Part shown: positions 54,945 to 64,000 of the stretch, one piece after another | Numbering within the stretch: position 1 is the first letter of the stretch | How the letters are laid out: each line of letters begins with the position of its first letter | Origin: Maniola hyperantus | Lineage: Eukaryota > Arthropoda > Insecta > Lepidoptera > Nymphalidae | Reading direction: 5' to 3' | Assembly: GCF_902806685.2 (NCBI RefSeq) | Contig: NC_048541.1 | Location: 2,477,465-2,541,464, forward strand | DNA length: 64,000 nucleotides | Made by a program: the position numbers and the translations under genes | The notes under the pieces: model-generated | Told to the model about the DNA's origin: nothing | The model's database searches: none | What the model saw: only the letters and a program-made list of their open reading frames with translations

Positions 54945-55370
54945 ACGATTCCCGCCTTTTTTTAAACCCCGTGAATTCCCGTGGTAGGTAGGTAACTCTT
55001 TGATTTTCCAGCATAAAGTATTGACAGCATAGATACAGATAGAACAGATAGAGCATAAATTAAAAAGAGCAACCGCCGAGTTTCTTGCTGGTTCTTCTCG
55101 GTAGGAACGGCATTCCGAACCAGTGGTAAATTAAAACTACCTGACTATACATAAGCACTTGTAAAAAGTTTACATGAATAAAAAACATTCTATTCTATTC
55201 TATTCTATTCTATTCTATTCTATTGACGAAATTTGGTACAGAGATAGCCCGGGGAAGGACATGAGCCATTTTTGGTTCCGAAAAATCAAAGAGTTCCCAC
55301 GGGGTTATTAAAATCCCTGGATTCAGCTTTTAAAAACCCCGTACTAAGTCGCGCCCATCAAGTGGAAGAT
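54945..55370 (-). mobile_element. Helitron split by a LINE tail
   Basis: 54945-55015 ('actagacgattcccgcc', 'aactctttgattttccagca') and 55226-55265 ('gacgaaatttggtacagaga') are parts of one GTCT-family Helitron, separated by a family L LINE end. A further, oppositely ordered piece of the same family follows at 55271-55355 ('aatcaaagagttcccacggg', 'tactaagtcgcgcccatca'). Confidence 0.6.
55060..55225 (+). mobile_element. LINE 3' end, family L, with (TCTAT)n tail
   Basis: 'gagtttcttgctggttcttc', 'cggcattccgaaccagtggt', 'taaaaagtttacatgaataa' and then an uninterrupted pentamer run at 55188-55223. It interrupts a Helitron. Confidence 0.8.
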
Positions 55371-56642
55371 GATGACGAGATCCTTTTCATTTTTACTCGC
55401 AACTAGAACATAACAATTTGAATTAGCTATTCAAAGAGCATTTTTAGCTATGCCACCCATTTTCTTAAATCTTGACTATAGTAGGTGGTGTCTAGATTAC
55501 GATCGCGGTGTAGTACCTACCTAAAAAAAAATGTGGTTTCGAGAGTTCTTCATACATTGTGTACCTTGTCTTACTTGATGCACTCACTGAGACGGGACTA
55601 ATAATAATAGGCGAGAGCTTTTAAATTAACAGTGAGGTCAACTGTTGAACTATGTTATCTATTCTACGCAAGTGTGAATTATTTATGGGACAATTTTCGA
55701 TAGTTTATCTCTATAACTACTCCCCATATGAATATGAACTATGAAGCTTTTATCATTGTTTAGCAATCGTACAGTTGGGAAACGAATTTATTTAACTCGA
55801 GTCCCTCATACTTGCTATATTATTAGGAAAATATGTATACATAGAATACATTAGAACATTTTATAGTACAGGTATATACAAAAGGATCACTCAGTGACAT
55901 TTAAATACATGACTGTTAGTTGATTTACGTCACAGTGACCTGCAATTCGCACAGCAGTGTAGGCTATTTAATAAACGCCTCTCTTTCTATCGCCTAAATT
56001 CTTATGTCCCAGAAAGTTAGAAAGATCTCCCTCTCATAAGAGATAAACTACGCGCGTGCCGTCGAAGGGGTGCACCGGATACTATTTCTTAGGACACATG
56101 ACAAAGTAAGCCCGACCTGCTAATACTAGGGAAGACCAATAGTGGAGTAAAGAGCGAGACTACGTATCTGTGTGATTGCCAAACAATGTTTTTAGCTTTA
56201 CTCTTCATTCATGTGGGCATTGATATCGCTTCGATATCCATATGTGCACGCTTGATATACGAGCTTCGATGAATTATCTTTCAGACGATGATAAATTAAA
56301 ATAAATTACCCATTTAATTTAGTGCTTAATTACCCAAAGTTACAACGTGTACCTATAGTTTTTATCAGTATGTTAAAATATGCTAATCAAATGAAATCTA
56401 CACTAGTGATTATAATGGTTACTTTATTGGTCTGGGATTTGTTATTACGAAATTGTTGTCTCTAGTCTCTTCACATCGCAATCGTCGAGAACTAAGTAGA
56501 TTTAAGATGTGTGTTATGACCGTTTAGCGTAAGGGTACTTACCTATATTAACAGCTGACCCGCCATGGCTTCGCTCGAGTGGAATTTTCAAAAACCAATT
56601 TTTATCCGAAAGCTCAGATAGGTACCAGTTTTCATAGATGAG

Positions 56643-56955
56643 TCATCATGATCAACCCATCGCCGGCTCACTACAGAGCACGGGTCTCTTCTCAGAGTGA
56701 GAAGGGTTTTGGCCATAGTCTACCACGCTGGCCATGTGCGGATTGGTAGACTTCACACACCTTTGAGAACATTCAGGAGAACTCTCAGGCATGCAGGTTC
56801 CCTCACGATGTTTTCCTTCACCGTTAAACAAGTGATATTTAATTACTGAAAACGCACATAATTTGGAAAAGTTAGAGGTGCGTGCCCGGGATCGAACCCC
56901 CGACCTCCGATTAGAAGGCGGACGTCCTTATAACCACTAGGCTATCACAGCTTTT
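56643..56955 (-). mobile_element. SINE family A, full length, in copy 1
   Basis: Reversed copy with the tail 'atgatcaacccatcgccggc', the body 'gaactctcaggcatgcaggt' and a head with box B 'cgggatcgaacccccgacct' (reverse sense) and 'ccactaggctatcacag'. Duplicated at 58554-58866. Confidence 0.9.
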
Positions 56956-57042
56956 GAGCATAGATGAGTATCTATAAATTGAAAAATTACGGACGTTTAT
57001 ACAAATTTGTATCTCCTATTTAACCCCCTTAGAGATGGAATT

Positions 57043-57150
57043 TTACACGCACATAATTCCGAAAAATTAGAGGTACGTGCCCGGGATCGAACCCCGAACC
57101 TCCCGAATAGGAGGCCGTCGGGTTAAACCATAAGGCTATCGCCACTTACA
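57043..57150 (-). mobile_element. SINE head fragment, tRNA-like, in copy 1
   Basis: 'gaaaaattagaggtacgtgc', 'ccgggatcgaaccccgaacc' (box B, reversed) and 'ataaggctatcgccact' (box A, reversed) form a second tRNA-like head related to family A. Duplicated at 58954-59061. Confidence 0.75.
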
Positions 57151-57181
57151 AAAAAATACATGATACCTACCCGATATAGGA

Positions 57182-59092
57182 TTTGGTTCCGAAAAATCAA
57201 AGAGTTCCCACGGGGTTATTAAAATCCCTGGATTCAGCTTTTAAAAACCCCGTACTAAGTCGCGCCCATCAAGTGGAAGATGATGACGAGATCCTTTTCA
57301 TTTTTACTCGCAACTAGAACATAACAATTTGAATTAGCTATTCAAAGAGCATTTTTAGCTATGCCACCCATTTTCTTAAATCTTGACTATAGTAGGTGGT
57401 GTCTAGATTACGATCGCGGTGTAGTACCTACCTAAAAAAAAATGTGGTTTCGAGAGTTCTTCATACATTGTGTACCTTGTCTTACTTGATGCACTCACTG
57501 AGACGGGACTAATAATAATAGGCGAGAGCTTTTAAATTAACAGTGAGGTCAACTGTTGAACTATGTTATCTATTCTACGCAAGTGTGAATTATTTATGGG
57601 ACAATTTTCGATAGTTTATCTCTATAACTACTCCCCATATGAATATGAACTATGAAGCTTTTATCATTGTTTAGCAATCGTACAGTTGGGAAACGAATTT
57701 ATTTAACTCGAGTCCCTCATACTTGCTATATTATTAGGAAAATATGTATACATAGAATACATTAGAACATTTTATAGTACAGGTATATACAAAAGGATCA
57801 CTCAGTGACATTTAAATACATGACTGTTAGTTGATTTACGTCACAGTGACCTGCAATTCGCACAGCAGTGTAGGCTATTTAATAAACGCCTCTCTTTCTA
57901 TCGCCTAAATTCTTATGTCCCAGAAAGTTAGAAAGATCTCCCTCTCATAAGAGATAAACTACGCGCGTGCCGTCGAAGGGGTGCACCGGATACTATTTCT
58001 TAGGACACATGACAAAGTAAGCCCGACCTGCTAATACTAGGGAAGACCAATAGTGGAGTAAAGAGCGAGACTACGTATCTGTGTGATTGCCAAACAATGT
58101 TTTTAGCTTTACTCTTCATTCATGTGGGCATTGATATCGCTTCGATATCCATATGTGCACGCTTGATATACGAGCTTCGATGAATTATCTTTCAGACGAT
58201 GATAAATTAAAATAAATTACCCATTTAATTTAGTGCTTAATTACCCAAAGTTACAACGTGTACCTATAGTTTTTATCAGTATGTTAAAATATGCTAATCA
58301 AATGAAATCTACACTAGTGATTATAATGGTTACTTTATTGGTCTGGGATTTGTTATTACGAAATTGTTGTCTCTAGTCTCTTCACATCGCAATCGTCGAG
58401 AACTAAGTAGATTTAAGATGTGTGTTATGACCGTTTAGCGTAAGGGTACTTACCTATATTAACAGCTGACCCGCCATGGCTTCGCTCGAGTGGAATTTTC
58501 AAAAACCAATTTTTATCCGAAAGCTCAGATAGGTACCAGTTTTCATAGATGAGTCATCATGATCAACCCATCGCCGGCTCACTACAGAGCACGGGTCTCT
58601 TCTCAGAGTGAGAAGGGTTTTGGCCATAGTCTACCACGCTGGCCATGTGCGGATTGGTAGACTTCACACACCTTTGAGAACATTCAGGAGAACTCTCAGG
58701 CATGCAGGTTCCCTCACGATGTTTTCCTTCACCGTTAAACAAGTGATATTTAATTACTGAAAACGCACATAATTTGGAAAAGTTAGAGGTGCGTGCCCGG
58801 GATCGAACCCCCGACCTCCGATTAGAAGGCGGACGTCCTTATAACCACTAGGCTATCACAGCTTTTGAGCATAGATGAGTATCTATAAATTGAAAAATTA
58901 CGGACGTTTATACAAATTTGTATCTCCTATTTAACCCCCTTAGAGATGGAATTTTACACGCACATAATTCCGAAAAATTAGAGGTACGTGCCCGGGATCG
59001 AACCCCGAACCTCCCGAATAGGAGGCCGTCGTGTTAAACCATAAGGCTATCGCCACTTACAAAAAAATACATGATACCTACCCGATATAGGA
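57182..59092 (+). repeat. Tandem duplication, copy 2 (1,911 bp)
   Basis: Head-to-tail copy of 55271-57181, ending 'cccgatatagga' at 59092; identity continues for the three junction bases 'ttt' (59093-59095) and stops. It includes the second copies of the SINE A (58554-58866) and SINE head (58954-59061). Confidence 0.97.
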
Positions 59093-59095
59093 TTT

Positions 59096-59663
59096 TATGT
59101 ATAGAATTGGAAGTCGTAATAGCAGCGGTGGTACATTACATGTTATACAGTCCCATTAGCCGTTAGGTTCCGTTCCCAGTACTTTATGTTTGATGGTGTC
59201 TCCCATAAAGACCAGCGCGGAGCATTCAAATATACTGCTTAACACAAAGGAATAGATTCTATAGTTGAAATGGTGTGATACAAAAGGGTAAGGATTATGT
59301 GCGCTGCGTTGTACTGTCAGTGCTTCCCGTAAATAAATCTTGCTGAAATATAATTTAAGACTAAGATTGGTAAGGCTGGTATTTTTCATCATTTTGTTGG
59401 CGTAATTATACATAGCTATGTAATACGCTTTCTTTGCTTTTTGAATCGAGTAGAGTTTTATAAATACAAAATACCTATGTATTTACAAGCTTTCGCTCAC
59501 GGCTTCGCCCGCATGGAGTTCGAGACAAATTTTATCTAATATCTACCTACTAAGTAGACCAATTTTTGGTCAGACTTCGATCAATATTTAAATCTGACTA
59601 GGTACCTACTTAGCCCTCCTTTCAAATGTGATTTCATTTTATCAGTTTTCCCTTCCAATTATA
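59096..59663. other. No gene; Helitron-end remnant near 59487
   Basis: 'caagctttcgctcacggctt' with 'cgcccgcatgga' at 59487-59518 is a diverged Helitron 3' end. The 85-codon minus frame (59156-59413) is not recognisable. Confidence 0.4.
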
Positions 59664-59780
59664 ATACCTTCAAGACAAGAGTGAATAGGCATCTTCTAGG
59701 CAAGCGCGCTCCATCTTAGGCTGCATCATCACTAATTGCCACCCAGGTCTGATTGCAGCCAAGCGCTAGTCTATAAATCG
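59664..59780 (+). mobile_element. SINE family M
   Basis: 'ttcaagacaagagtgaatag', 'gcgctccatcttaggctgca', 'tcatcactaattgccaccca' and 'cagccaagcgctagtctata' match 32705-32790 with an extra 'catcttctaggcaag' stretch. After it comes a Helitron-like end ('tggatgagccgtgaaaca ... aattataatattagtagtat'). Confidence 0.75.
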
Positions 59781-60177
59781 GTTAAATGGATGAGCCGTGA
59801 AACATAACAAAGACACGCCTTCGTATCAATTATAATATTAGTAGTATGGATGCATGCAGATTTTCTATCGCGGCCGTTTATCTCAGATCAGTCGTAGCTT
59901 TGCCAATAACCCTTCCAATTAAGGTTGCGCTGCGCGAAATACCGTTATGCAATATCTACCTCACTTCAAATTGATCTGATTGCTTTGGCTGTTAGCGTGC
60001 TCCTCAAGTCTTTGCTGTGAAGCTGTTGTATTATTCAGTGGCTTATTTTGATGCTTATCGTATATTTTGTAATCAATTCAATTCTTACACTGCGGAATCC
60101 TTCACTACTGTTGAATGTTTTTTTTTGTTGTGTGCGTATTGTGCATTTATTGATTCACCCGTCTTATTACATTTTTT
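59781..60177. other. No recognisable gene
   Basis: Apart from the Helitron tail noted at its start, nothing is recognised. The 78-codon frame at 60017-60253 runs into family D. Confidence 0.4.
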
Positions 60178-60556
60178 AGGGTTCCGTACCTCAAAAGGAA
60201 AAACAGAACCCTTACAGGATCACTTTGCTGTCTGTCTTTCAAGAAACCTATAGAGTATTTTCCTAGAGTCAGACAGGTAGGTAGGTCTTATAGCAGACAT
60301 AAAGGGGAAAAAATCTGAAAACCGTGAATTTAGGGTTACATCACACAAAAAAAACTATTAATTAGTATTTTCAATTTTCGAAGTAAGATATAAACTATAT
60401 CAAGTGGGGTACCTATCCTATGAAAGGTCTTCATATATGCATTCTAAAACAGATTTTTCTTTATTTTTATGCATCACAGTTTTTGAGTTATCGTGCAAAA
60501 CGTCGTAAATATACGGAGCCCTCAGTTCGCGAGTCTGATTCGCACTTGGCCGGTTT
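60178..60556 (-). repeat. Family D, near full length
   Basis: 'agggttccgtacctcaaaag', 'gaaaaacagaacccttacag', 'tcaagtggggtacctatcct', 'gagttatcgtgcaaaacgtc', ending 'cgcacttggccggttttttg'. Confidence 0.85.
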
Positions 60557-61064
60557 TTTGAGATTATGTTATTTTGGTACAGGATAGGCTTGCACTTGAC
60601 TAGAATCATGCCCACAGATGATGTGAATATGCCTTTCGGAAAGCAATGATGAAATCTAAGTTGGAGCTTGCTTGCCTAGTTAACGGCTATTCACTCATGC
60701 TTCGACAACAAAGACAATGGAAGGGCATGCCAAACTTTACCTACCGGTTAATATCAGGAACGTTGAAAAAAAACGTTTTCTGCGAGTATATTGGACGTCA
60801 ATCACATAAGGATACATTATATTACTTGAAAAATTGCAGAAGTCTAAGTAAAATAGGTATGATAAAAAATAGAAATAATCTCATCTGGAATCTAGTTGTT
60901 TGTTATCTTTTCAACCATTTACCGTGGGTGTTGCTATTCTTTCTCCGTTCTTGTTTAATTTCAATGCGTCGCCTTTGTTAGGGCAAGACGTCTCGGAGAA
61001 CAATATAAATGTTTTTACAATAGCGGCACGGAACCAGCTAAACAGCTGTTATATTTTATTATAA
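60557..61064. other. No recognisable gene
   Basis: The 111-codon frame at 60646-60981 is the longest here and has hydrophobic C-terminal residues, but there is no recognisable domain and its composition follows the AT-rich DNA. Confidence 0.35.
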
Positions 61065-61575
61065 AAAAACCGGTCAAGTGCGAGTCGCTCTGACTGAACA
61101 CGAAGGGTTCCGTACCATCCGTACCTATACGATAAATAATAGGTACTTTTTAATTTTTTTGTGATGGCACCACAAATTCACGGTTTTCGGATTTTTTCTT
61201 TTACTTGTGCTAAGTAGGTATTATTTTATTTAGGTATTAGGTAGACGTTGTGGCTAATTCCGTTGTACACAATCTCTAAACTAAACTAAAATGGCACGTC
61301 TAAATCTATAGCTATCCCTTTCATAATGTTGCTTGCGAAAAAGGATAGCACTAAATTTAGCCCTGTTATTTTAGTTTAGTTTGGGGATTGTGTACAAGAG
61401 AATCGGCCCCATTGCTCGCCAAATTTCACGATTCTAAGACTACGTGAAGTACCTACCCTATAGGTTTTGATTCCCTTGACAGGTCTTGAGTCTTGACAGA
61501 CACGACAAACAGACAGACATACAACGAAGTAATCCTTTAAGGGTTCCTTTTATCTCTGGAGATAAGGAACCATAA
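61065..61575 (+). repeat. Family D interrupted by a MITE
   Basis: Left end 'aaaaaaccggtcaagtgcga' and 'cacgaagggttccgtaccat'; body 'caccacaaattcacggtttt'; after the MITE the element resumes at about 61415 ('cgccaaatttcacgattcta') and ends 'aaggaaccataaaaagg'. Confidence 0.8.
61262..61409. mobile_element. MITE family H inside family D
   Basis: 'attccgttgtacacaatctc' with 'taaactaaactaaaatgg' is mirrored by 'attttagtttagtttgggga' with 'ttgtgtacaagagaat'. Inner 'gctatccctttc' pairs with 'aaaaggatagc'. Related to 40160-40445. Confidence 0.8.
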
Positions 61576-61592
61576 AAAGGTTTTCCTAGCTT

Positions 61593-61875
61593 AAGCACGT
61601 GGTTCTGCCCGTGCAAGTTATTTTCTTATAATACCTATTATCACAACACAAAGCGTCTACAGGTTGAACTTTTAAAGCTGTTGTGCTGTTATTAATAAAA
61701 AGGCCTTCATTATATTAAGTATAACAACTTTTGCACGTGTTTCTGCTGGTGCAAATAATTTTCTTAATTGACATTACAGAAAGCGTTACAGGTTGAACTT
61801 TACCAGCTGTTATTTATAAAAAAGGCCTTAATTACGTATTAGCTTTTGTGCGTAGGTTCTCTCTATACCTAACAT
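61593..61875. repeat. Tandem repeat, 129-bp period, ~2.2 units
   Basis: 'aggttgaact' is at 61661 and 61790. Units share 'tgcacgtg.ttctgc', 'ttattttctta', 'aaagcgt.tacaggttgaac', 'agctgtt' and 'aaaaaggcctt'. A third start ('tttgtgcgtaggttctct') begins near 61848. The divergence shows an old duplication. Confidence 0.85.
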
Positions 61876-62077
61876 AAACCACCGCGCCCTAAGAAAGGAT
61901 TTTCAAAAATGCCACCTAAGTGAAGTCGATGCGGGGCAAGTTAGTAAATACAGTGCCTACCGGCATTGAATTTTAATACGAATCTTGCGATGTTAGTATA
62001 TAAGGTGTACAGATATTAGAAAGATTAGATTAGTTATTTCGGGTAAAACCCCTTAGAATCACTCATCTTAGGCTATC

Positions 62078-62331
62078 GTGCATCGCTGCAGCAAAAACTG
62101 TATCAGCGCGTCGATGCTCAGATGGGGCGAGTTTCGGGTTCGGGGCGCGGGGCGCGGGGAGCCGGGAACAATGCGGCCGTATCGATCCGCCCTGGTGCCG
62201 TCTACCACTCCACTCGACAGTCGACACGCACGCCTCCGCGCTCCTATGCGCTCCTGGTACTTTTGCTTTCGTCAGCGACCACTGCCGCCTGCTGTGCGTA
62301 TGCGGCGGGCGATCCCTATTTTATATTCAAA
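62078..62331 (+). other. GC-rich island with a signal-peptide-like frame (candidate exon)
   Basis: A strongly GC-rich, single-copy block. From ATG at 62122 a 70-codon frame includes a hydrophobic run, SYALLVLLLSSATTAACCAY, followed by AAGDPYF, which looks like a signal peptide with an A-x-A-type cleavage site. Its stop lies in 'caaatag' at 62332-62334, i.e. in the target site of the neighbouring LINE. An alternative frame (62078-62362) overlaps. It could be the first coding exon of a secreted protein (possible donor near 'tgcgtatgc', 62296), but GC-rich DNA gives such frames by chance. Confidence 0.2.
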
Positions 62332-62342
62332 TAGTGGCACCG

Positions 62343-62939
62343 TATTTACCTTGGCCAAATAGTTTCTTTTCAGGCTCGCCAAGATAAAGAAATCACAAGG
62401 CGCATCGAAAATGCTTGGAGAAGCTTTTGGTCATTGAAAGAACTGTTTAAAGGCAACTTTCCATTACATCTTAAGCGAAAGCTCATGGACATGTGCATTC
62501 TGCCAACTCTCACGTATGGTGATCAGACTTGGTCCCTGACAAACTCTCAAAAGTCCAAGCTCAAGGTTTGCCAAAGAGCCATGGAACGCAGCATACTAGG
62601 TATAAAACTAGCAGATCGCGTAAGGAATTCTGCTATACGTTCCAAAACGCGAGTAGCTGACGTTGGCCTTGCAGCCGCTTCACTCAAATGGGACTGGGCA
62701 GGTCATGTGTGCCGTATGCCAGATGAGTTATGGGCAAAATCTGCTTCTTTTTGGACGCCCCAGAATCATCAACGCCAGCGTGGTCGGCCGAGGCGACGTT
62801 GGCGTGATGAATTAGATAAATTTACAGTTACGTGGCCTGAAGAGGCACGAAATAGAAAATTGTGGAAGGATCGGAGGGAGGCCTTTGCCCAGACGTGGGA
62901 CAGCACAGGCTGATTTAGATTAGATTAGATTAGATTAGT
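62343..62939 (+). pseudogene. 5'-truncated LINE, reverse transcriptase C-terminus
   Basis: The frame opens at the LINE border with IYLGQIVSF, the motif at the end of the reverse-transcriptase domain. It goes on through DKEITRRIENAWRSFWSLK, LKRKLMD, LPTLTYGDQTWSLT, RAMERSILGIKLADRVRN, WAGHVCRMPD and GRPRRRWRDELDKF, and stops after 'WDSTG' at 62913. This is the C-terminal third of an insect endonuclease/reverse-transcriptase LINE; the endonuclease and catalytic YXDD parts are missing. A very short 3' end made of (GATTA)n units (62920-62936) closes it, as in RTE-like elements. TAGTGGCACCG occurs on both sides (62332-62342 and 62936-62946), an 11-bp target duplication. The open frame means a recent insertion, but the fragment cannot move by itself. 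Confidence 0.9.
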
Positions 62940-63230
62940 GGCACCGATTCCGTTGTCTTTCTCTAAACTAAATTTAGAGTATCTGCATCCTTTTCTTTTT
63001 AACAATGCTAAAAAGGGACAGAACATGAACTTTAGGTACATTTAAAGACTCTAAATTTTAGTGCACGCTACAAATTTAACAGTAGGCTCGCGACTGTGCG
63101 CTAAAATCACGGGTTTTACCATCTAAAAATTAAATTTAAAACTGTCAAACTGCGTCTGTCCTTTTCATATTACATTAGTAAGAAGAGGATGCGAATACTC
63201 TAAAATTAGGTTGTGCTCAGAATCAGTACC
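62937..63230. mobile_element. MITE family G
   Basis: 'gtggcaccgattccgttgtc' and 'taaatttagagtatctgcat' at the left are mirrored by 'atgcgaatactctaaaatta' and 'gctcagaatcagtaccaatg' at the right. The interior has 'ctgtcaaactgcgtctgtcc', also in 26538-26810. The LINE inserted exactly at its left border. Confidence 0.75.
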
Positions 63231-63567
63231 AATGCATGACAGTTTAGGCATACAGAATGCAGCTAAGAAGAGTAAGATTAAATACAGTATTAACACCACG
63301 AAGAAGAAAGTGTGGATTAATTAACTATTTACCAAGCGGCTGGGAAAAACTAAGACAAAGTAGAAAAAGTAGATAAGAAAATGCAGTGACTAGGTACCTA
63401 AACCTAGATCACAGGTTTCTGAAAACTTTGACTTTATAATTCATCAATTCAATTTAAAAAACATAGGTTTAGGGGAACGATCAGAGAACGGTCTGAGGTA
63501 TCGTGATTCAGAAGATAGATACTTGAAACACATCAATACACATAATATTATTTCTATCTGTATGTAC
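63231..63567. other. No recognisable feature
   Basis: AT-rich; nothing seen. Confidence 0.4.
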
Positions 63568-63801
63568 ACCTGGTGGGAGGCTTCGGCCGTGGCTAGTTAC
63601 TACCCTACCGGCAAAACCGTGCCGCCTAGCGGTTTAGCGTTCCGGTACGATGCCGTGTAGAAACCAAAAAGGGCATGGGTTTATTAAAAAACTGCCATAG
63701 GTACCCCTTTCAGGTTAGCCCGCTTCCATCCTAGACTGCATCATCACTTACCACTAGGTGAGATTGCAGTCAAGGGCTAACTTGTATCTGAATAAAAAAA
63801 C
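63568..63801 (+). mobile_element. SINE family B, head missing
   Basis: 'ggtgggaggcttcggccgtg', 'gctagttactaccctaccgg', 'cggtacgatgccgtgtagaa', 'gcagtcaagggctaacttgt' and 'ctgaataaaaaaac' follow 46390-46620 in order. Confidence 0.88.
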
Positions 63802-64000
63802 CTAAACAGAATAAAATTAAAAAAACTTCAAAACTCAAGTTAAGTTGCTAAGTAAATTTTAACAATAAAATAAAACATTTGGTTCTTTGCTTAGACTCTC
63901 CTTATAAGTTTTAAACTATTTCGCACATAAAAAAGTCATTTGCCTTAAATAAACCAACATTGGCACCTAATTAAACTTATTTACAGCTAAGCAATCAGCC
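63802..64000. other. No recognisable feature
   Basis: AT-rich sequence up to the window edge. Confidence 0.4.

Larger units (their letters stand above)
55271..57181 (+). repeat. Tandem duplication, copy 1 (1,911 bp)
   Basis: The whole segment is repeated directly after itself at 57182-59092. The repeat unit starts 'tttggttccgaaaaatcaaa' and the shared bases at the junction are 'ttt'. I found a single difference by eye (G at 57121, T at 59032). The unit contains a Helitron fragment, about 1.1 kb of unique AT-rich sequence, a Helitron-type 'gacccgccatggcttcgct' end, a reversed SINE A (56643-56955) and another SINE head (57043-57150). Confidence 0.97.

Noticed and set aside
60646..60981. 111-codon plus-strand frame
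   Set aside because: No recognisable domain, AT-driven composition and no splice or promoter context.
62914..62939. Telomere-like repeat
   Set aside because: The unit is GATTA (TTAGA), not the insect TTAGG, and it is the 3' end of a LINE.

Overview
This 64-kb window looks like non-coding DNA from a moth or butterfly (Lepidoptera): AT-rich overall, with no convincing multi-exon gene, no rRNA and no functional tRNA gene. The assignment rests on repeats I recognise as lepidopteran: short Helitrons ending CTAG whose ends carry the 'gcccgcgacttcgtccgcg' core or a (GTCT)n block next to 'aatattataaatgcgaaag'; several tRNA-derived SINEs; LINE 3' ends of the 'accggttcggaa' type; foldback MITEs; and C-terminal pieces of an endonuclease/reverse-transcriptase LINE. 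Genus cannot be told from this.

Layout. 0-8 kb: a near-perfect hairpin, SINE and Helitron copies, a GC-rich island (2.44-2.72 kb), a four-unit ~181-bp tandem array (3.0-3.8 kb), a possible solo LTR, a long-TIR MITE (4.68-4.97 kb), a two-unit tandem repeat, a 118-nt-arm foldback (6.4-6.7 kb) and a tRNA-Phe-derived SINE. 8-27 kb: scattered SINEs and Helitrons, a MITE-in-MITE nest (18.6-19.4 kb), a GC island (15.5 kb), and a weak candidate terminal exon on the minus strand (about 24.0-24.1 kb) followed by a long AT-rich stretch. 27-47 kb: a SINE, a LINE remnant and a SINE split by a hAT-like MITE lie side by side (27.4-28.2 kb); then more Helitrons, SINEs, diverged local duplications (36-39 kb) and a second tRNA-Phe SINE (41.1 kb). 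47-55 kb: hairpins, one with pre-miRNA-like proportions, two full-length SINEs, and a GC-rich unique block (50.1-50.8 kb) that is the best candidate regulatory element. 55.27-59.09 kb: a 1,911-bp segment present twice in perfect head-to-tail tandem. 59-64 kb: further repeats, a GC-rich island with a signal-peptide-like reading frame (62.1-62.3 kb), and a 5'-truncated LINE with an 11-bp target-site duplication.

The window therefore reads as an intron or intergenic region built by repeated rounds of transposition, with a few unique GC-rich islands that may be conserved regulatory elements or exons. I did not find a new multi-gene system. The most informative signals are the recent 1.9-kb tandem duplication, the datable nested insertions, the large foldbacks and the homeodomain-motif GC islands.
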